From Chrysomallon squamiferum (lineage: Eukaryota > Mollusca > Gastropoda > Neomphalida > Peltospiridae): 64,000 nt of DNA. The stretch is from assembly GCA_012295275.1 (NCBI GenBank), contig CM022676.1:17801891-17865890 (forward strand), given 5' to 3'. This document shows, in pieces, positions 24,695 to 38,305 of the stretch. The notes beneath the pieces are model-generated. The model was not told the DNA's origin. It did not search any database and saw only the letters and a program-made list of their open reading frames with translations. Position 1 is the stretch's first letter; each line of letters starts with the position of its first letter. The translations under genes were made by a program, and so were the position numbers.

Positions 24695-25930
24695 GTCAGG
24701 TAAGGTGAAAATTTTATATTAATAAGTTGTTGGTCATCCTAGCGACATTAGCAAATTTAGAAATAGCTTTATCATTACGTTAGTAGTAGTTGTTGTAATA
24801 ATATAAGTTATAGTAGTGTAGTAGTAGTAGGAGCACCAATAGAATAAGTAGAAATGTTGATGGTAATGATCGTAGTCGTAGCAGTAGAAGTTCTACCAGC
24901 AATAATAATGATAACATTCATATCAGCAACATAATTATCTTTGCGGCAGAGGCAGTTTTGGTTGCTGTGGAAATTATAGAACTAATATGGTTATAGTTGT
25001 AGTTGTACTTTTTGTAATTCTATAAGTGATTGTTGTAGTGGTAGTTGTACTTTTTGTAGTTCTACAAGTGATTGTTGTAGTGGTAGTCGTACGATTAATT
25101 TGTTTTATGCACGTTCGTGGAATGCACACCGTCTTCCATCTGACCTAATATCTTTAATATTTCCACAAAATACTGTATTTATTTACATATTTATTTGTTT
25201 ATTTATTTGATTTGATTTGATTTGATTCTTTGTTTATTTCAGGTTAAAATCAACATGAAAAGAAAAGTAGATGATTGTAATATTATTATATGTTAACATA
25301 TCTGTTTCAAGAAGGATCTTCACGTGCACATTCTTCCGACTTTTTATCTTTATTTCCATGGAATCAACGTGGACGTAATAATAATAATAATAATAATAAC
25401 AATAATAACAATAATAATAATAATAATAACAATAATAATAATAATAATAATACATAAATAAATAAATAAAAACAAGAAAGGAAACAACATAGAGGTATGT
25501 TTGCTCGTGGGATCTTAGCACTTAGATGTGTGTTACAGGCGAGACGTAGGAATTACTTTCTGTTTGTCAAGGGTGACGCGGTTAAGAGAAATTAGTCTGG
25601 CGCAGGTTTAAATAGAGAGAAAAACAAATAGTTTAACTTTATTTATTTATTTGTTGTGATGAATTGTTATAGCTGTATATTTTACGAAGAGTTAATGAAA
25701 TTATTCTAATCTGGTGTTTTAACATAATTTAACACTACATAAGTTAAAAGGTTAACTGGCATGTATAACAACATCTCAGTGTGTTCCGATTTTCGCGTTG
25801 TTGTTTTTTCTGACAATGAATTCAAGAAATAAAAACAATGTAGTTCTTAGCTTAGTATTTTAGTTTTCTAAAACATATTTCCCATGATACCTCTGTAAAA
25901 AAGAAATACTGATTTCACACGATCTCTATC
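24695..25930 (+). other. 3' UTR of the Ig receptor gene with an intron
   Basis: Five bases after the stop codon there is a strong donor, GTCAG|GTAAGG (GT at 24,700). A matching acceptor, TTTATTTCAG, ends at 25,242 and starts a block conserved in the decayed paralogue (45,544 on; GTTAAA, then GATTGTAATATTATTA). Inference: a 3'-UTR exon beginning at 25,243. The stop is so near the junction that nonsense-mediated decay is not expected. The block ACAATGTAGTTCTTAGCTTA at 25,836 also matches 46,170. Confidence 0.5.
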
Positions 25931-26029
25931 AGTAAGGACACACTGGTTATTCAGAGTCACTTCATCGGGGGAGCCTCACCTGTAAGTAAATTATAATAAG
26001 TTTATTATTTACTAAACATAAACTTAGCA

Positions 26030-27560
26030 ACTGTTTGTTTATTTAATGATGTGTGACATGTGAATAAACGAAAATCAGACAAATAGATAAATTTGAATAT
26101 TTGTATCACTAATTTTTACTTTTATTTTTGGATTTAATTTGTGTTTAAAATGTAAACAGATGAATTATATAGATATACAAATAAATTTACCAAGTATTAT
26201 TATTCATTTTTTGTTATATATATATATAATAACAATAATAATACGCAAAACTCTAAAATAATAACTGATATTTTGAGACAGGATCCCAGGCTAGCTCCTA
26301 TATGTGTACTTTATGTGTGTAGTCTGTTCACAGTATGTGTGTGTGTGTGTGTGGGGGTATATACTGAGTGTGTATGGTCGTTACCGGCGACCTATTTGAG
26401 TTAGATTTATGTTAATGTGCTAATTTATTACTTTCTTAATAGAGAAGCCTTCTAAGACGTTCATATTAATTTTACAACTATGAAACGTCATTATCATTAT
26501 CATTATCTAAAATGTCATTATGATGATGATGATGATGATGATAATAATAATTATAATAATAATAATAATAATAATTATTATTATTATTATTATTATTATT
26601 GTCGTTGTTGTTGTTGTTGTTTGTTTGTTGTTGTTCTTGTTGGCGTTGTTGTTGTTGCTGTTATTATTATGATTATTATTATTATTTTATTTTTTATTAT
26701 TATTATTTTTTTGTTCTTGTATTATTTTATGTATGCATTGAACAGACACATTGAAATACTCGACTCTGTTAAACACAGCTGTTCTTGTATAATCGCTACG
26801 AGTGTTAGAAACACGATATTTTTAGACTTATGTAATTCAGTCAGAGAAAACTAACAAACATAGCAGTGTAAACACACAGGTTTTATCTCTCTCTGAATTC
26901 AGGCGACAGATTCTATTCTGAACATGAACCAGTTCTTTAAATAACACTGCATTTCCTTCAATCACTTTCAGACACGTGAAGATAGTGATCATTGTACTCT
27001 GTTTTTGATATAAAATGAAATGTCACTATCTCACGACACTGTATGTAATAAAGTTTAATGTTCGACATGAATCGCTTTCATATTATAAACTATTTCTTAA
27101 CACATTTGTTAAAACACTTATTAAAGGTTAAACTGATAGCATTTTTATTTTATTTATTTATTTATTTATTAAGTTTTTGTTTATTTCTGGTTTCATTTAC
27201 TTGTTATCGACATCAAATCAATATATCACAATAATAAGTACATACTTTATTTGTGTAGTGATATGTAACATTTCTTTTCTTGGTTTGCACGTATGAATGA
27301 GGTAGGGCATATCTATATATATCGATCTGCCTATCTATGTATATATATAGATAAGATACATATACAAACATATACAAACACACACACACACATATATGTA
27401 TACATCTATATATATTATCGAAGTTGTTAATGTTCTTATTGTTTTTAACTTTAAAACTCAAGTTGTGTATATTTCAAAGTCATTTGCAGTGTAAACTGTT
27501 TTACAAAGATTACGTCACAATATTTATTTTGAGGACTGGAAACGCCAAATCTCTCTGCTT
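26030..27560 (+). repeat. Duplicated 3'-flank block
   Basis: The first part (26,030-26,200) matches the 3' flanks of the BTB genes. Positions 26,390-27,120 match 31,050-31,860 closely (ACACTGAAATACTCG-type words, TCTGTTTTTGATATAAAA, AATGTTCGACATGAATC). Positions 27,190-27,560 match 6,960-7,330. ATT/GTT microsatellites occupy 26,520-26,720. No coding frame is conserved. Confidence 0.6.
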
Positions 27561-27639
27561 ATTGGTAACAGTGTTAGAAACGTGAAATCAAATCGAGTAT
27601 ATAAAATAAAGATATAAATGAAACAAGAAAAAAACAAAC

Positions 27640-28192
27640 AAACAAACAAACAAACAAAAATACAAAATGTCACAAAAATATATGGTTTTGTTCCTAATCC
27701 TAAAAACACTGAAGCCTCAGTACCGGCCCTGTTCCCCTCCTCTCTAATTATTGTGAATCAGTCCCTTGCTCCAACTAACTCGAGCGTGCATAGAGAAGAA
27801 AATGCGAATATGATTTGTAATATCCTGATTTAAAACACGTGTCTTCAGAACAACGGCGAAGTATCCAATATAGTATCTAGTTATGTTTTTGAGATATCAG
27901 TTAGGGTAGTTTGTTGTTTGAATGTATTAACGAGAAAAGGGGTCAAAAATTATCCTTTATATCTGTGAATAGAAGATTTGATACAATGCGTCATTCAGTA
28001 GTAGTAGTAGAAGTAATAATAATAATGATAACAATAACTACAGCAACACCAACGAAAATAGGATTAATAATAACAACAACAGCAACAGTAATGAAATAAT
28101 AGCCATAATAATAACAATAAGAACAGTAACAACACAATAGAAAAACAACAAGAGTAATAATAACTGGTTGAGACATCCTACACAAAAAAATA

Positions 28193-28233
<41 letters not shown>

Positions 28234-28900
28234 AATTGGAAGAAAAATAATGTCACATAAATTCAAAATGGGTTGCTAATCTAATTCAGTAAATGTTAAT
28301 ATTCTCGGTCGAAAAATTAAATTTATTTCCCAGTCTAACACTTAATTATTACATATCAAGTATTGTTAGAAATACAGCTATTTTCTAATCTGTTTGTCTA
28401 CCACGTTTTGAGAAGACAAGATTAAATATTATATCAGTAGAATTAATAACTTGAAAACATATACATAATTGTGTTCTAAGAATTTTAATTTAACACGTTA
28501 TTTATCTCACTATTTTTGTTTTATTTCTAGTTTTTGAATTGTTATTATTTTGTGGACTTTGTTCACAAAGGTGTTACGTTTTTAAGTTGGTATATATAAT
28601 TAATTAATTTTATAAAAATCGACTGTAACAATACATTGATAAGACACAACAACCGGTTTGTAGATGGACAGTGTAAAATAACACACTTCACCCCGCCAAA
28701 AATAAATCTTGCTTAAATTTGAAACCTTAACTGACAAGTATTGTGTCTTTTAAATTGTACGAATGTGAAAACGATACGCATAATAATAGTAATAAAAATA
28801 TATATATACTTTTTTGTGAATATTAAAACCTGTGCAATGAATCATATCTCTACAGGTAGTGAAAGCAAGACTACAAAAATCAACTGTTTTATCAAAGTGG
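27640..28900 (+). repeat. R1 repeat, copy f
   Basis: Single-subunit head (CCTCAGTACCGGCCCTGTTC near 27,716), a microsatellite and poly-A stretch (28,196-28,231), then middle and complete tail to AATGAATCATATCTCTACAG at about 28,838. A TA tract (28,974-29,046) follows. Confidence 0.7.
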
Positions 28901-28963
28901 TTTGTTGTTGTCTAGTTTGTCTTTTTTTCTTTTTTGACTGCAACTAAATAAACAACTAAATAA

Positions 28964-29046
<83 letters not shown>

Positions 29047-29051
<5 letters not shown>

Positions 29052-29544
29052 TATGAACACAGAAATAGATATAACTCCCATGTGTAAAAATAAACATATA
29101 TATATAACATACAGTCTTTGAGTACCATGTGTTTTGTTTACATCTGCTCTTTCACTTTTGTGTTTGTTTTATTTTGGGCACTTTTTATTCTTCATTGTGT
29201 CTTCCAAACGAAAGGCAGACTGTTGCTATGGCAGAGCGTCGAAGAAAAGGAAAGTGAATACATTACAAGTGAATCCACACGTTATTAAAAAGTTTCATTT
29301 GTCATCTTTCTATACTATTATTACGTTCTCCCTTTCATTTTGTAATGGCTTAGTTCTCTTTCTGATATGTTCGTATGATTTTAGGGTGGTTTATGTTAGG
29401 TAAGTGACTTAGGCTGTTGTAATTCTGCCTGTCATCGAAAATCGCCTGAGGTTGGTTCATACGAAGAGTTCTCCAACATATCTCGTGCACCCCGTGTGTA
29501 TATATAAAATGTACGTAAATTACATAGATATCTACTGATTTTTA
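29047..29544. other. No gene seen
   Basis: A short TATA repeat and AT-rich sequence. An 89-codon frame here has no splice or family support. Confidence 0.5.
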
Positions 29545-29790
29545 ACATGGAAATAAGAACTGTTATGTAATTTATTTATCAGTTTCCTTTGTCAAGATTT
29601 ATACAACACATGTAAGTAAATTATGTTATACTTAAAATGTACTAGACAGAAAATTTGCAACTGTTTGTTTATCTCTAAGATGTATATAAACGAAATCAGA
29701 TAAATAAATAAAATTGTATTTTTTATCATGAATTTTTACTTGGTTTATTTCTGTATTTAATTTGTGTTTAAAATGTAAACAGACAACCCA
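29545..29790 (+). repeat. 3'-flank repeat (copy of 6.4 and 61.5 kb block)
   Basis: AAATAAGAACTGTTATGTAA, ATATAAACGAAATCAGATAA and TTTAATTTGTGTTTAAAATG match the 3' flanks of BTB genes 1-3. Here the block stands without a BTB gene before it. Confidence 0.6.
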
Positions 29791-29799
29791 CGCAAAATA

Positions 29800-30020
29800 C
29801 TTCCAAGAAAACTTGATCCAAGATCTGACATTTCTTCGCCGATGATTCAGTAAATCGAACATAATCAATCTGAACTGAATTGCGCGCTAACTCCCGAGTA
29901 TGCACATCTAAGATAACATGACGTCACATACAGGCTGCTTTGTTTCTAGGCAACAGCGTAGTCTAAACACGGAAAACACGGCCAATGTGTCATCAGTTCA
30001 GAGAAATATGTTTCTAATTC
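29800..30020. promoter_or_regulatory. CRE, X-box and CCAAT module, copy 2
   Basis: TGACGTCA at 29,919-29,926, the X-box GTTTCTAGGCAAC at 29,942-29,954, and CCAAT at 29,982-29,986. This is the second copy of the block at 13,490-13,690, which lacks the perfect CRE. No start codon or exon could be tied to it. Confidence 0.4.
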
Positions 30021-30557
30021 GGTGAATCCCGTTCAACAGGTTAAATATTAAACATTGACGTATTGTACTTAAGATGACGCCAAGCACATATCTGTTTCAT
30101 TTTATTTGAAAGTTAATGTTTCCTTTTCGTTTCTGACAAAGAGATATAAAAACAATTGTGTTATATAATATACAATGTTACAGTTTACTTCAATGGGAGT
30201 ATATGACTTTAAAACAAAGTTATTCCGACGATTTTATATAAAGAAAATAAATATTACATTTAGTTTCATACGCAAACCAGACAATCTTTCTCCCTTAAAT
30301 AAACTATTTGTTTTTTGACATAATAAATAATAAATGAATGAACATTACACACATTTTATTAAATATACTTACTGATTCTGTGCATATTTTCATTAATAAA
30401 AAAAAAAAAAATAAAAAACATTATTTCCGAGCAAAAACTCTGAAAGAGACTGTCGCCTGCATAATTTGGACGCGATTTGTGAATAAGTTTCTATAACTCT
30501 CCTTTACGGAATATTTTGAACGTAAATAAAATGTTTAATATGCTTATTTCTTTCGTT

Positions 30558-30626
<69 letters not shown>

Positions 30627-30649
30627 GTGTATCTGTATATAGTGTATCT

Positions 30650-30683
<34 letters not shown>

Positions 30684-31049
30684 TAATAACGTGTTCTTAG
30701 ACGTTTAGAATGTAATATAAGGGTCGCTGTTTAATGTATCAGATCCTCACAGTCAAATAATCAGTTTTTTGTTATGTTTGTTCAAGTGAACCGACAACTT
30801 TTTTATGTTGAATATCAGAGGCAAATTTGAATTACTGTTTTTTTGTCTGTGAGAACTTCATTACAAGTATTCTCATCTTTTCAACCCGAGATCTAAGATG
30901 ACCTAAATATGAACAGAACTTTTATAATACAATCTTTTATGACGCTTGACATTTTCATTTATTATCTTTATTTTTTAAAAGAAGATGTGTTATATACTCG
31001 AGATCAGAAGGACATTTTAACTTTCCCACGATTATTCCTTCCCACGATA
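30021..31049. other. No gene seen; matches 14-15 kb in part
   Basis: Contains a CT tract (30,558-30,620), a TA tract (30,655-30,680) and the block AACGTGTTCTTAGACGTTTAG, matching 14,725 on. The tail exon present at 14.0 kb has no equivalent here. Confidence 0.5.
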
Positions 31050-31256
31050 CCTGACCTACCAGAGTTAAATTTGTGTTAATGTATGCTAATTTGTTCCTGC
31101 CTTAGCAGAGTGAAAGTAATATCACGACATGGAGAAGTTTTCTGTGACGTTATATTAATTTTACAACCTTGAATCATTATTTTATTATTATTATTATTAT
31201 TGTATTATTATTATAGTTGTTGTTGTTGTTATATTGTCTTGTTGTTGTTGTTGTTG

Positions 31257-31291
<35 letters not shown>

Positions 31292-31860
31292 GTTACTATT
31301 TTTTTATCAATGAAATAATGGAATAATGAAAGAAATGATTAACACAAATAGAATAATATAACCTAATGAAGCGAAAACGCAGAGAAAAATAGGAGTTTCT
31401 ATTAATTTATTATTATTGTTATTATTTTTGATTATCTTGTGTGCTATTATATAAGCAGTCGGACACACACTGAAATACTCGTCTCTGTTAAACACAACTG
31501 TTCTTGTTTAAACGCTACAACTGTTAAAAATACGACTGTCTCCACTGACCTGTGGTTCAGTCAGGTAGAATGAAGAGAAAAACTGAGCAGTGTAAAAATA
31601 CAAGTTTTAACTCTCTCTCTGAATACGCGCCACAGCTTCTATTCTTAACATGAATCATTTATTTACATAACACTGCGTTTTCTTCACTCACTACACATAA
31701 AATGAAGGTAGTCGTCGTTGTATTCTGTTTTTGATATAAAAGAAAAAGGTCTCTCTCCCACGACACGTTGTGTCTGCGTGTGCAATAAATTCTAATGTTC
31801 GACATGAATCACTTTGATATTGTAAAATATTTCTTAATACTTGTATTATGTCAGTTATTA
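31050..31860 (+). repeat. Duplicate of 26.4-27.1 kb block
   Basis: About 800 bases paralogous to 26,390-27,120, separated in both by ATT/GTT microsatellites. It ends with an AATAAATTCTAATGTTCGAC stretch that resembles a poly(A) region. Confidence 0.7.
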
Positions 31861-31970
31861 AACGAGTAATTAATAGCTATTTTTCGCCCAGGAGGAACCT
31901 GTTCTCATTTCTGTACATATCTACAGTATACAATTTTTTATACAGATACATACATACATACATATTTATT

Positions 31971-32017
<47 letters not shown>

Positions 32018-32400
32018 CCACATATAATTGTTGTTCTTATTATTTTCGTACTGACAGGCCGTTGGTTGAATTCTTGTCAATATCTCTAAATCACTACACA
32101 TTCTGTAAAAGTTGTGGTCTGTACTGTACTGTATATAACAAGATATGTTAAAACACTCTTTAACTGATACAATAAAATATAACAAAGTTTAATTGTATTA
32201 TACTATTACACCATCAAAATTATTAGGATCGAATACAAGAACAGTTTTAAGTTAATTTTATACATTGATTTATATTTACTTTATTATTTTTCTTTTCAAT
32301 CTTTTGATATGTGATCCTTTCAGTCAATATTCATTCATCTGTTCATGCATTAATCAGTTAAATTAAATATATATGTTTATTTAATATTTGTTATTACTAC

Positions 32401-32431
<31 letters not shown>

Positions 32432-33026
32432 CCCGTTTTATAACACAGATGTAAACAATGCAACCTAATAAGACTACATTATTTTTTATTTACTTATATA
32501 TCTATTTATTTATTATTTATTTATTTAGCTATTTTTTTATTTATATTCTTATATAAATATTTTTTTTTTAATTATTGGGGATCAGTGTTATGGTTGCACT
32601 GTGTGAAATAAATTAATGGTACATTTAATCATAGGTTTAGGTGGAGAAATGTAGAGTTGATGCCCCACATAACTGATATCAGAAATGTTCTATTTAAAGT
32701 TAGATTTAAATCAGGGCTGGTGTTAGTTTTGATTTAAGATGAAAACGAATAGTGTCCTGGAGTAATAAAACGTCGTTTAAAAATGTTATGAATAAGCATT
32801 AGCCTCTACGACTCATCGATCTCTGAAATAAGTGAAATTTGATGTTGAGAGAGAAACCTCTTTGTAACACCCGTGAAAGTAAATCAAAACCCTATACTAC
32901 CCTGTATTGCCATCCTCTTACTACCCTCTGTGTGGCCTCCATGTTCAATTTTCTACCCTATAGCACCATCTATACTATCAGTAAATATTTTAATATCGAG
33001 CCAGAGAATATGAAACATATTACATA

Positions 33027-33106
<80 letters not shown>

Positions 33107-33895
33107 GATAGAATAATAATATAAAGTGTCTTCCCTCCTTTCCTTCTTTTACGCCCTTCTTTGCTTTTTTCCTTCCTTCCGTACTTTCTTTCTTCCTTTG
33201 TCCCTGCCTTCTTATTTAACTTCCTTGTTGCTCTATCAGCCGTTCCAACCAGTATATAAAATCTTATAGCATTTGCTTTCACCTACAATGAGAAACATAA
33301 AAAACATTATCGCTGTATTGCTATACGTTTGACCAACTGACCATTATGCTGTAATTATTTCAAGTATATTTAAATGTTCTATTTGCTTCGATACAACAGA
33401 GAAATAGGATCTCTTAACTCGAACTACGTAGGACACTGACTACTATATTTATCTTCACATAAACTATCCGAAAAGGCCACTGCAGTAATAAATCCACAGA
33501 AGTTTAGTCAAAGTACCGTAAACGTGATTGAGAATGTCTAGTGAGTTAAGACACTGCTCGAATGTGGTGCTCTCTCAAATATGGAGGAAAGTAACGCTGA
33601 GCCACGATCTCGGAAGTCGATAATTGATAATTCTCTCCTTATCTTAACGGTAAAGACTTACATTTTTGTAAACACCAGAATTCCTTAAAGTTAAAGACGT
33701 TTGTTTTATACAACCACTAACTAAATATTGACCAGTGTATTTTGTTTGCTGATAAAGCCTGTTTAGTGTACTGCAGTTATGTTCTCGGGGTCAGATTTTG
33801 GGAGATATTTTTTGTTTCCAATAACTCTTGAACAATGAATAATATAACAAAAAATAATAAATGAATACAATAAAATAAATAACTAAATAAAAAAA

Positions 33896-33939
<44 letters not shown>

Positions 33940-34395
33940 AAATATCATTTTTTTAATTATAAGAACTATCGTGGACGACATTTAAATGACATAGTCTTAC
34001 TTTAACAGTACGAAAGATATCAGTTTCATTACTGTTACATCATTTGAATTTTGTTGAACTAATAAAAAAATGTATTAATTACTACATGTTTAACTAGCCT
34101 TATGAATAATATCTAAGATTTATAATGTCAGTTATAAAATTGCCTGGTATAATGACGTTCGCATTCTGAAGTAATGTATTTTTACACAAATGAAAACATT
34201 TTTCTTTCGTAAGAAATGTTTCTTCTCAGGGAATTACGACCACCGCCAAGTATAGCAATAACCATTATTTTGAGACGTGTTATGAATTACGATTAATGGA
34301 TTTCTTACTGTGTTACGTCAACAGAAACACGTGGCAATTGAATTTACATCTATATTTGATTACAAAACATAATACAGCGATCCTACCATTGTAGA
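31861..34395. other. No gene seen; microsatellites
   Basis: AT-rich. Holds a TA/GT tract (31,972-32,019), ATTT-rich sequence (32,490-32,570), an AAT tract (33,030-33,105), a CCTT-rich patch (33,130-33,200) and a poly-A stretch (33,890-33,938). Several short frames exist but none has splice or family support. Confidence 0.5.
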
Positions 34396-34545
34396 ATGAC
34401 TTCTACGATATTTGATTTCAGTCACGTTTTTATGAACAGACGGTTTTGCCGACAGCAAACAGAAAGTTGTGAGTTTCGGGAAAACAACTCAGACAAGGAC
34501 CCGTTTAACACAAGCAGCAACCATTTTGAAATTTTAAGGTATTTG
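34396..34545 (+). promoter_or_regulatory. BTB gene 2 upstream module P1
   Basis: TTTCAGTCACGTTTTTATGA followed by AACCATTTTGAAATTTTAAG and a possible donor AAG|GTATTT at 34,540. It is paralogous to 56,110-56,288 upstream of BTB gene 3. Inference: an alternative first exon with its promoter. Confidence 0.35.
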
Positions 34546-34906
34546 ATATTTTATTCAGATTTAAATTATTTGTATCTATTAATTTGTTTCAAGAAATCAG
34601 GCATAATTAGTACTGTAAAGTATTTTATCATTGTCATAAATTATTGTGTGAAATTTGTTAAATAAGTTGGTACAACGTATACAGTTATTTTTTTTTTTTT
34701 TTTAATTAATGTAATATTGTTTATCTGTCTGGGATAGACGTTTCTGTTTATAATAATAATTCCATTATTATCATCATCATCAACATCGTTAATAGCATAG
34801 CATCATCATGGTCATCATATTGTTATCATTCTAACATATTTGTATGTACTATTTACATCTTATGCCATATTTTTTGATATATCTGATTATTTATTTATAT
34901 ACTTGT

Positions 34907-34941
<35 letters not shown>

Positions 34942-35095
34942 TTATTTTAATGAATATCTAATCTCATTAATCTATAATAGAAAGTAGTCGTTCTATGAAA
35001 TTACCGATCAAGAAGTTTTCCAGGTCGGAAACGATATACTTCTAAATTAATAGTTATACTTGTTTTTCCTGTTTTTAAGTTATTATTATTATAAC

Positions 35096-35099
<4 letters not shown>

Positions 35100-35156
<57 letters not shown>

Positions 35157-35158
35157 TT
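35100..35158. repeat. (ATT)n microsatellite
   Basis: ATT repeat upstream of module P2. Confidence 0.95.
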
Positions 35159-35339
35159 ATAACAGAGCTGTAAACAATTCAATCTGATAAGACTACATTA
35201 TTTTGTATTTACTTATTGATTTTTTGATTGATTTATTTAATTATTTATTTATTTTAAAGAAAAATGTATTTAAGTAGAGTGTACATGATTTTTTTATTTT
35301 AATCTGACATTCAAACCTGAGAAGTGACACTTGATGACG

Positions 35340-35445
35340 TAAAGATATTTGACGTCAGTCACGTGTTTATCAGTGGATAAAAGTAAACAAAGCAAAAGTG
35401 AAACAAATCGGCCATATTGAAAGCGGATGATATTTTATAATTTAT
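35340..35445 (+). promoter_or_regulatory. BTB gene 2 upstream module P2 (CRE and E-box)
   Basis: TGACGTCA at 35,350-35,357, CACGTG at 35,360-35,365 and CGGCCATATTGAAAG near 35,410. It is paralogous to 58,100-58,210 upstream of BTB gene 3. P1 and P2 resemble each other in sequence and order of motifs, so the module itself was duplicated. Confidence 0.4.
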
Positions 35446-35524
35446 TATGTTTTAACGATTCGAGTGTTCTAAGTAGACCTCGAAAATATAATACTAATAT
35501 TATCTATATAGTTGTACTATTATC

Positions 35525-35559
<35 letters not shown>

Positions 35560-36736
35560 ATTATTAGAAGTAATTTGGTTGTGTAATTTCGTCGTTATTG
35601 AAATTATTAATCTGTTCAAAATTGTAGACAAATATACATATTTTCACTCTTTATTTGCAGCACTTTGGTGCAAACTGTATTAACAGTGAATCTGACAGAT
35701 CGTCCTAAATGCAGGGTTATATCTTTGTGTCTTGTGTCGCAGTTTTTAATACCTGTCTGCGAGTTGCTTCAGAGAATTAAGACATATACACGGAAAATAA
35801 GAAATTCTAGTATGCTATTATTATTACTACTACTACAACAACAACTACTACTACTACTATTACTACTACTATTATTATTACTACAACTACTGCTAATCTA
35901 CTATAGCTACTTTTCGACAGCTTTTTCTCTATATTCCATATTTCAATTCATTTTATTTTTAGATCGGTTATAGTAGAAACATTAAACAGAAGGTAGTCGC
36001 TTATAAGAAATTATCGACCAGCAAGTTCTTAGCTATATTGTAATTGCACGGTACTTTATATTGTTTTCTACTTTAAAAATATTGCATCTTGTTCCTGTAC
36101 TTTTTTTCAATTTTCGTATGTTCTTTTTTACATAATGTTTATTTTTAAATTTGTAACTGTCGGGTAATTTTGTTGTCTTTTGCAGGAGTAAATGGTATAA
36201 ATGATGATAAGTACAGTGCGATTTGAAACTGTTTGTCCTATAGTGAAAATTTTTACCTGACTGTGACCACACATCTATGTCTATAATAATACTAATTATA
36301 ATAATAACTGTTGTTGTCATCATCATCATAATATTCATTAGTATAAGCCTAATATACTTTATCTTATTTTTTGTGAATTAACTGTACATTTATCTATCCG
36401 ATTTCTTCATTTTCTTATCTTTCATATATAAATATGTCTGTGTGTGTGTATATATATATACTCATGTATTTGTTTATCATTATAATAATCGTTAATATAA
36501 GTACAATATATTTATCTATCCTTTTTTTTTTTTTTTATTTATTTATTTATTTATTTTTTAGATCTGTGATCCCAATCCTCAACCGTAGAGCGTTAAACAG
36601 AATCTAGTCTATTGTTAGAAATTATGTTACATTCTGTTTTCATAGAGAGATGTTTGATATATATATAACAAACTGATGAGTACAATTATTATTGTTGTTG
36701 TTGTTATTGCTGCTATTGTTTCCTTGTAGTCAAAAC
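35446..36736 (+). other. 5' region of BTB gene 2
   Basis: Poly-T (35,527-35,560), an ACT/ATT patch (35,815-35,900), and two copies of the upstream exon-like unit after TTTTTAG: ATCGGTTATAGTAGAAAC (35,962) and ATCTGTGATCCCAATCC (36,561). A conserved stretch (36,190-36,290) corresponds to 3,700-3,800 and 58,750-58,850. CCTTGTAG lies 8 bases before the ATG. Confidence 0.4.
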
Positions 36737-38305
36737 ATGGCCACTTTAGTTGGAATCTCAAGTTGGCAGATAGGAAAAAATATAATGGAATGCATTGAAC
36801 ACGTTTTTCGTACAAGAACAGACAGCGACATCAGATTTTTGGTTGGAGAACATAAAACGGCGGTAGATGCTCATCAATTCATACTCATCATACGAAGCGA
36901 GGTTTTCCATCAGATGTTCACAGGAGAACTTCGCGAACAAAGTGATATACTTTTACCCGAAGTGGAATCAGACATTTTCACAGAATTTTTAAAGTATGTT
37001 AAAACATGCACACACACACACTCACACTCACACATATGAACTCAAGCGCAAACGCAAACACACACACACACACACTTACACTGAAAGACAGAGGTACACG
37101 TATGAATAGAGGGATGAAAGTTATATAAAGAGAAACGATACAATTTTTGTTAGTATTTTAGTTATTTTGTAATTAATTAATCTCCCATAATTCTCTCTTG
37201 TTTCAAAGCCTAACTATACATTCTTTTGCACAGATATCTTTATACGGATGACGTCGTCCTAACAGGCAACAACGTCATCGGTCTGCTGTATCTATCGAGG
37301 AAGTACATCATCACACCACTGGAACAGCAATGTTTGTCATTCATGGAGTCATCGTTGTCGTCACAGAATGCATGCGTGGTGCTGGAAGAAGCTCACCTGT
37401 TTGATGAACTTGATCTAATGAGAAAAACTCTGCTCTACATTTGGAAAAATGGCGACGAAGTTTTGAAGTCAGATGAAGTCACCGATCTTTGTCACGAATG
37501 TCTGGTTGAGATCATACGATCAGACGAACTGACAGCAGACGAGGAAAATGTTTTTGAAGCCGCTGTGAAGTGGGCTCACAGCGCGTGCAGGAAGCAAGGG
37601 AAGCAGACTAGTGGAGAAAACGTGCGCGAGGCACTGGGAGAGGTCGTGAAGCACGTGCGTTATCCATTACTCGATCAGACATATTTTGTAAAATACGTGA
37701 CACCCACTATCATACTGACTGAAACAGAAGAAAAGAAAATTTTGAAACAGTGGGTGAAAAGTGGGGAAGATGTTTCACCTTTTAACTCAAACATGAGAAC
37801 TGGAGTGATTCGTAACAAACAGATTACCATAAACCGGCTTATTAGACTACGTGGTTACTACTGGCGATATTCTGGTAAAGAAGATGACGCCATTACTTTC
37901 TGTGTCAACAGAAACGCTTTACTTCGCGGATTTCAGTTGTTCGGTTCCTCTACGCCACGAAACTACGACGTCAGCGTTTTCATCACTGACACAAGAACAG
38001 ACGAAATACTGGACGGGTCTACACTGACACAGAGATATGAACACGTCTTTGAAGTGTATGACGTCGTGTTCAGACGTCCAGTGAAAATTAGTAAAGACAT
38101 TGAGTACAGCTTGTTTGTTGCTATTGAGGGACAATATACATGGCATGGAATTGATGGTAAATCACAAATTGTTGCAGACTCTTTTGTGTGTAGATTTTCA
38201 AAGTCAAAGCGACCTAAGCACAGTGACAGAAAAGTTCGTACACATGTGACACACGGACAAATACCTGCTTTGTTATTTTTAATGGAAGAAAAAACATCGT
38301 CCTAA
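36737..38305 (+). CDS. BTB-BACK-PHR protein, gene 2 (BTBD3/BTBD6-like)
   Basis: Exons 36737-36993 (257 nt) and 37234-38305 join in the same phase as gene 1 and give 442 residues. The BTB part has the variant DIRFLVGEHKTAVDAHQFIL. BACK and PHR are complete (VRYPLLDQTYF; GQIPALLFLM). This copy is the most diverged of the three: it has a longer BACK-PHR linker (the RNKQITINRL region), HVFEVYDVVF instead of HVVSDEYDVVF, and a C-terminal extension MEEKTSS. There are no stops or shifts. It is expected to act as a Cullin-3 substrate adaptor, as for the family. The intron is 240 nt and begins with the same GTATGTTAAAACA and CA repeat as its paralogues. Confidence 0.92.

Noticed and set aside
29134-29403. 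89-codon frame with a basic Lys/Arg-rich stretch.
   Set aside because: No homologous copy, splice site or domain; lies in AT-rich repeat-flanked DNA.
34396-34665. 89-codon frame starting MTSTIFDFSH.
   Set aside because: The paralogue at 56.1 kb keeps the DNA motifs but not the frame, so the conservation is regulatory or UTR-like, not coding.
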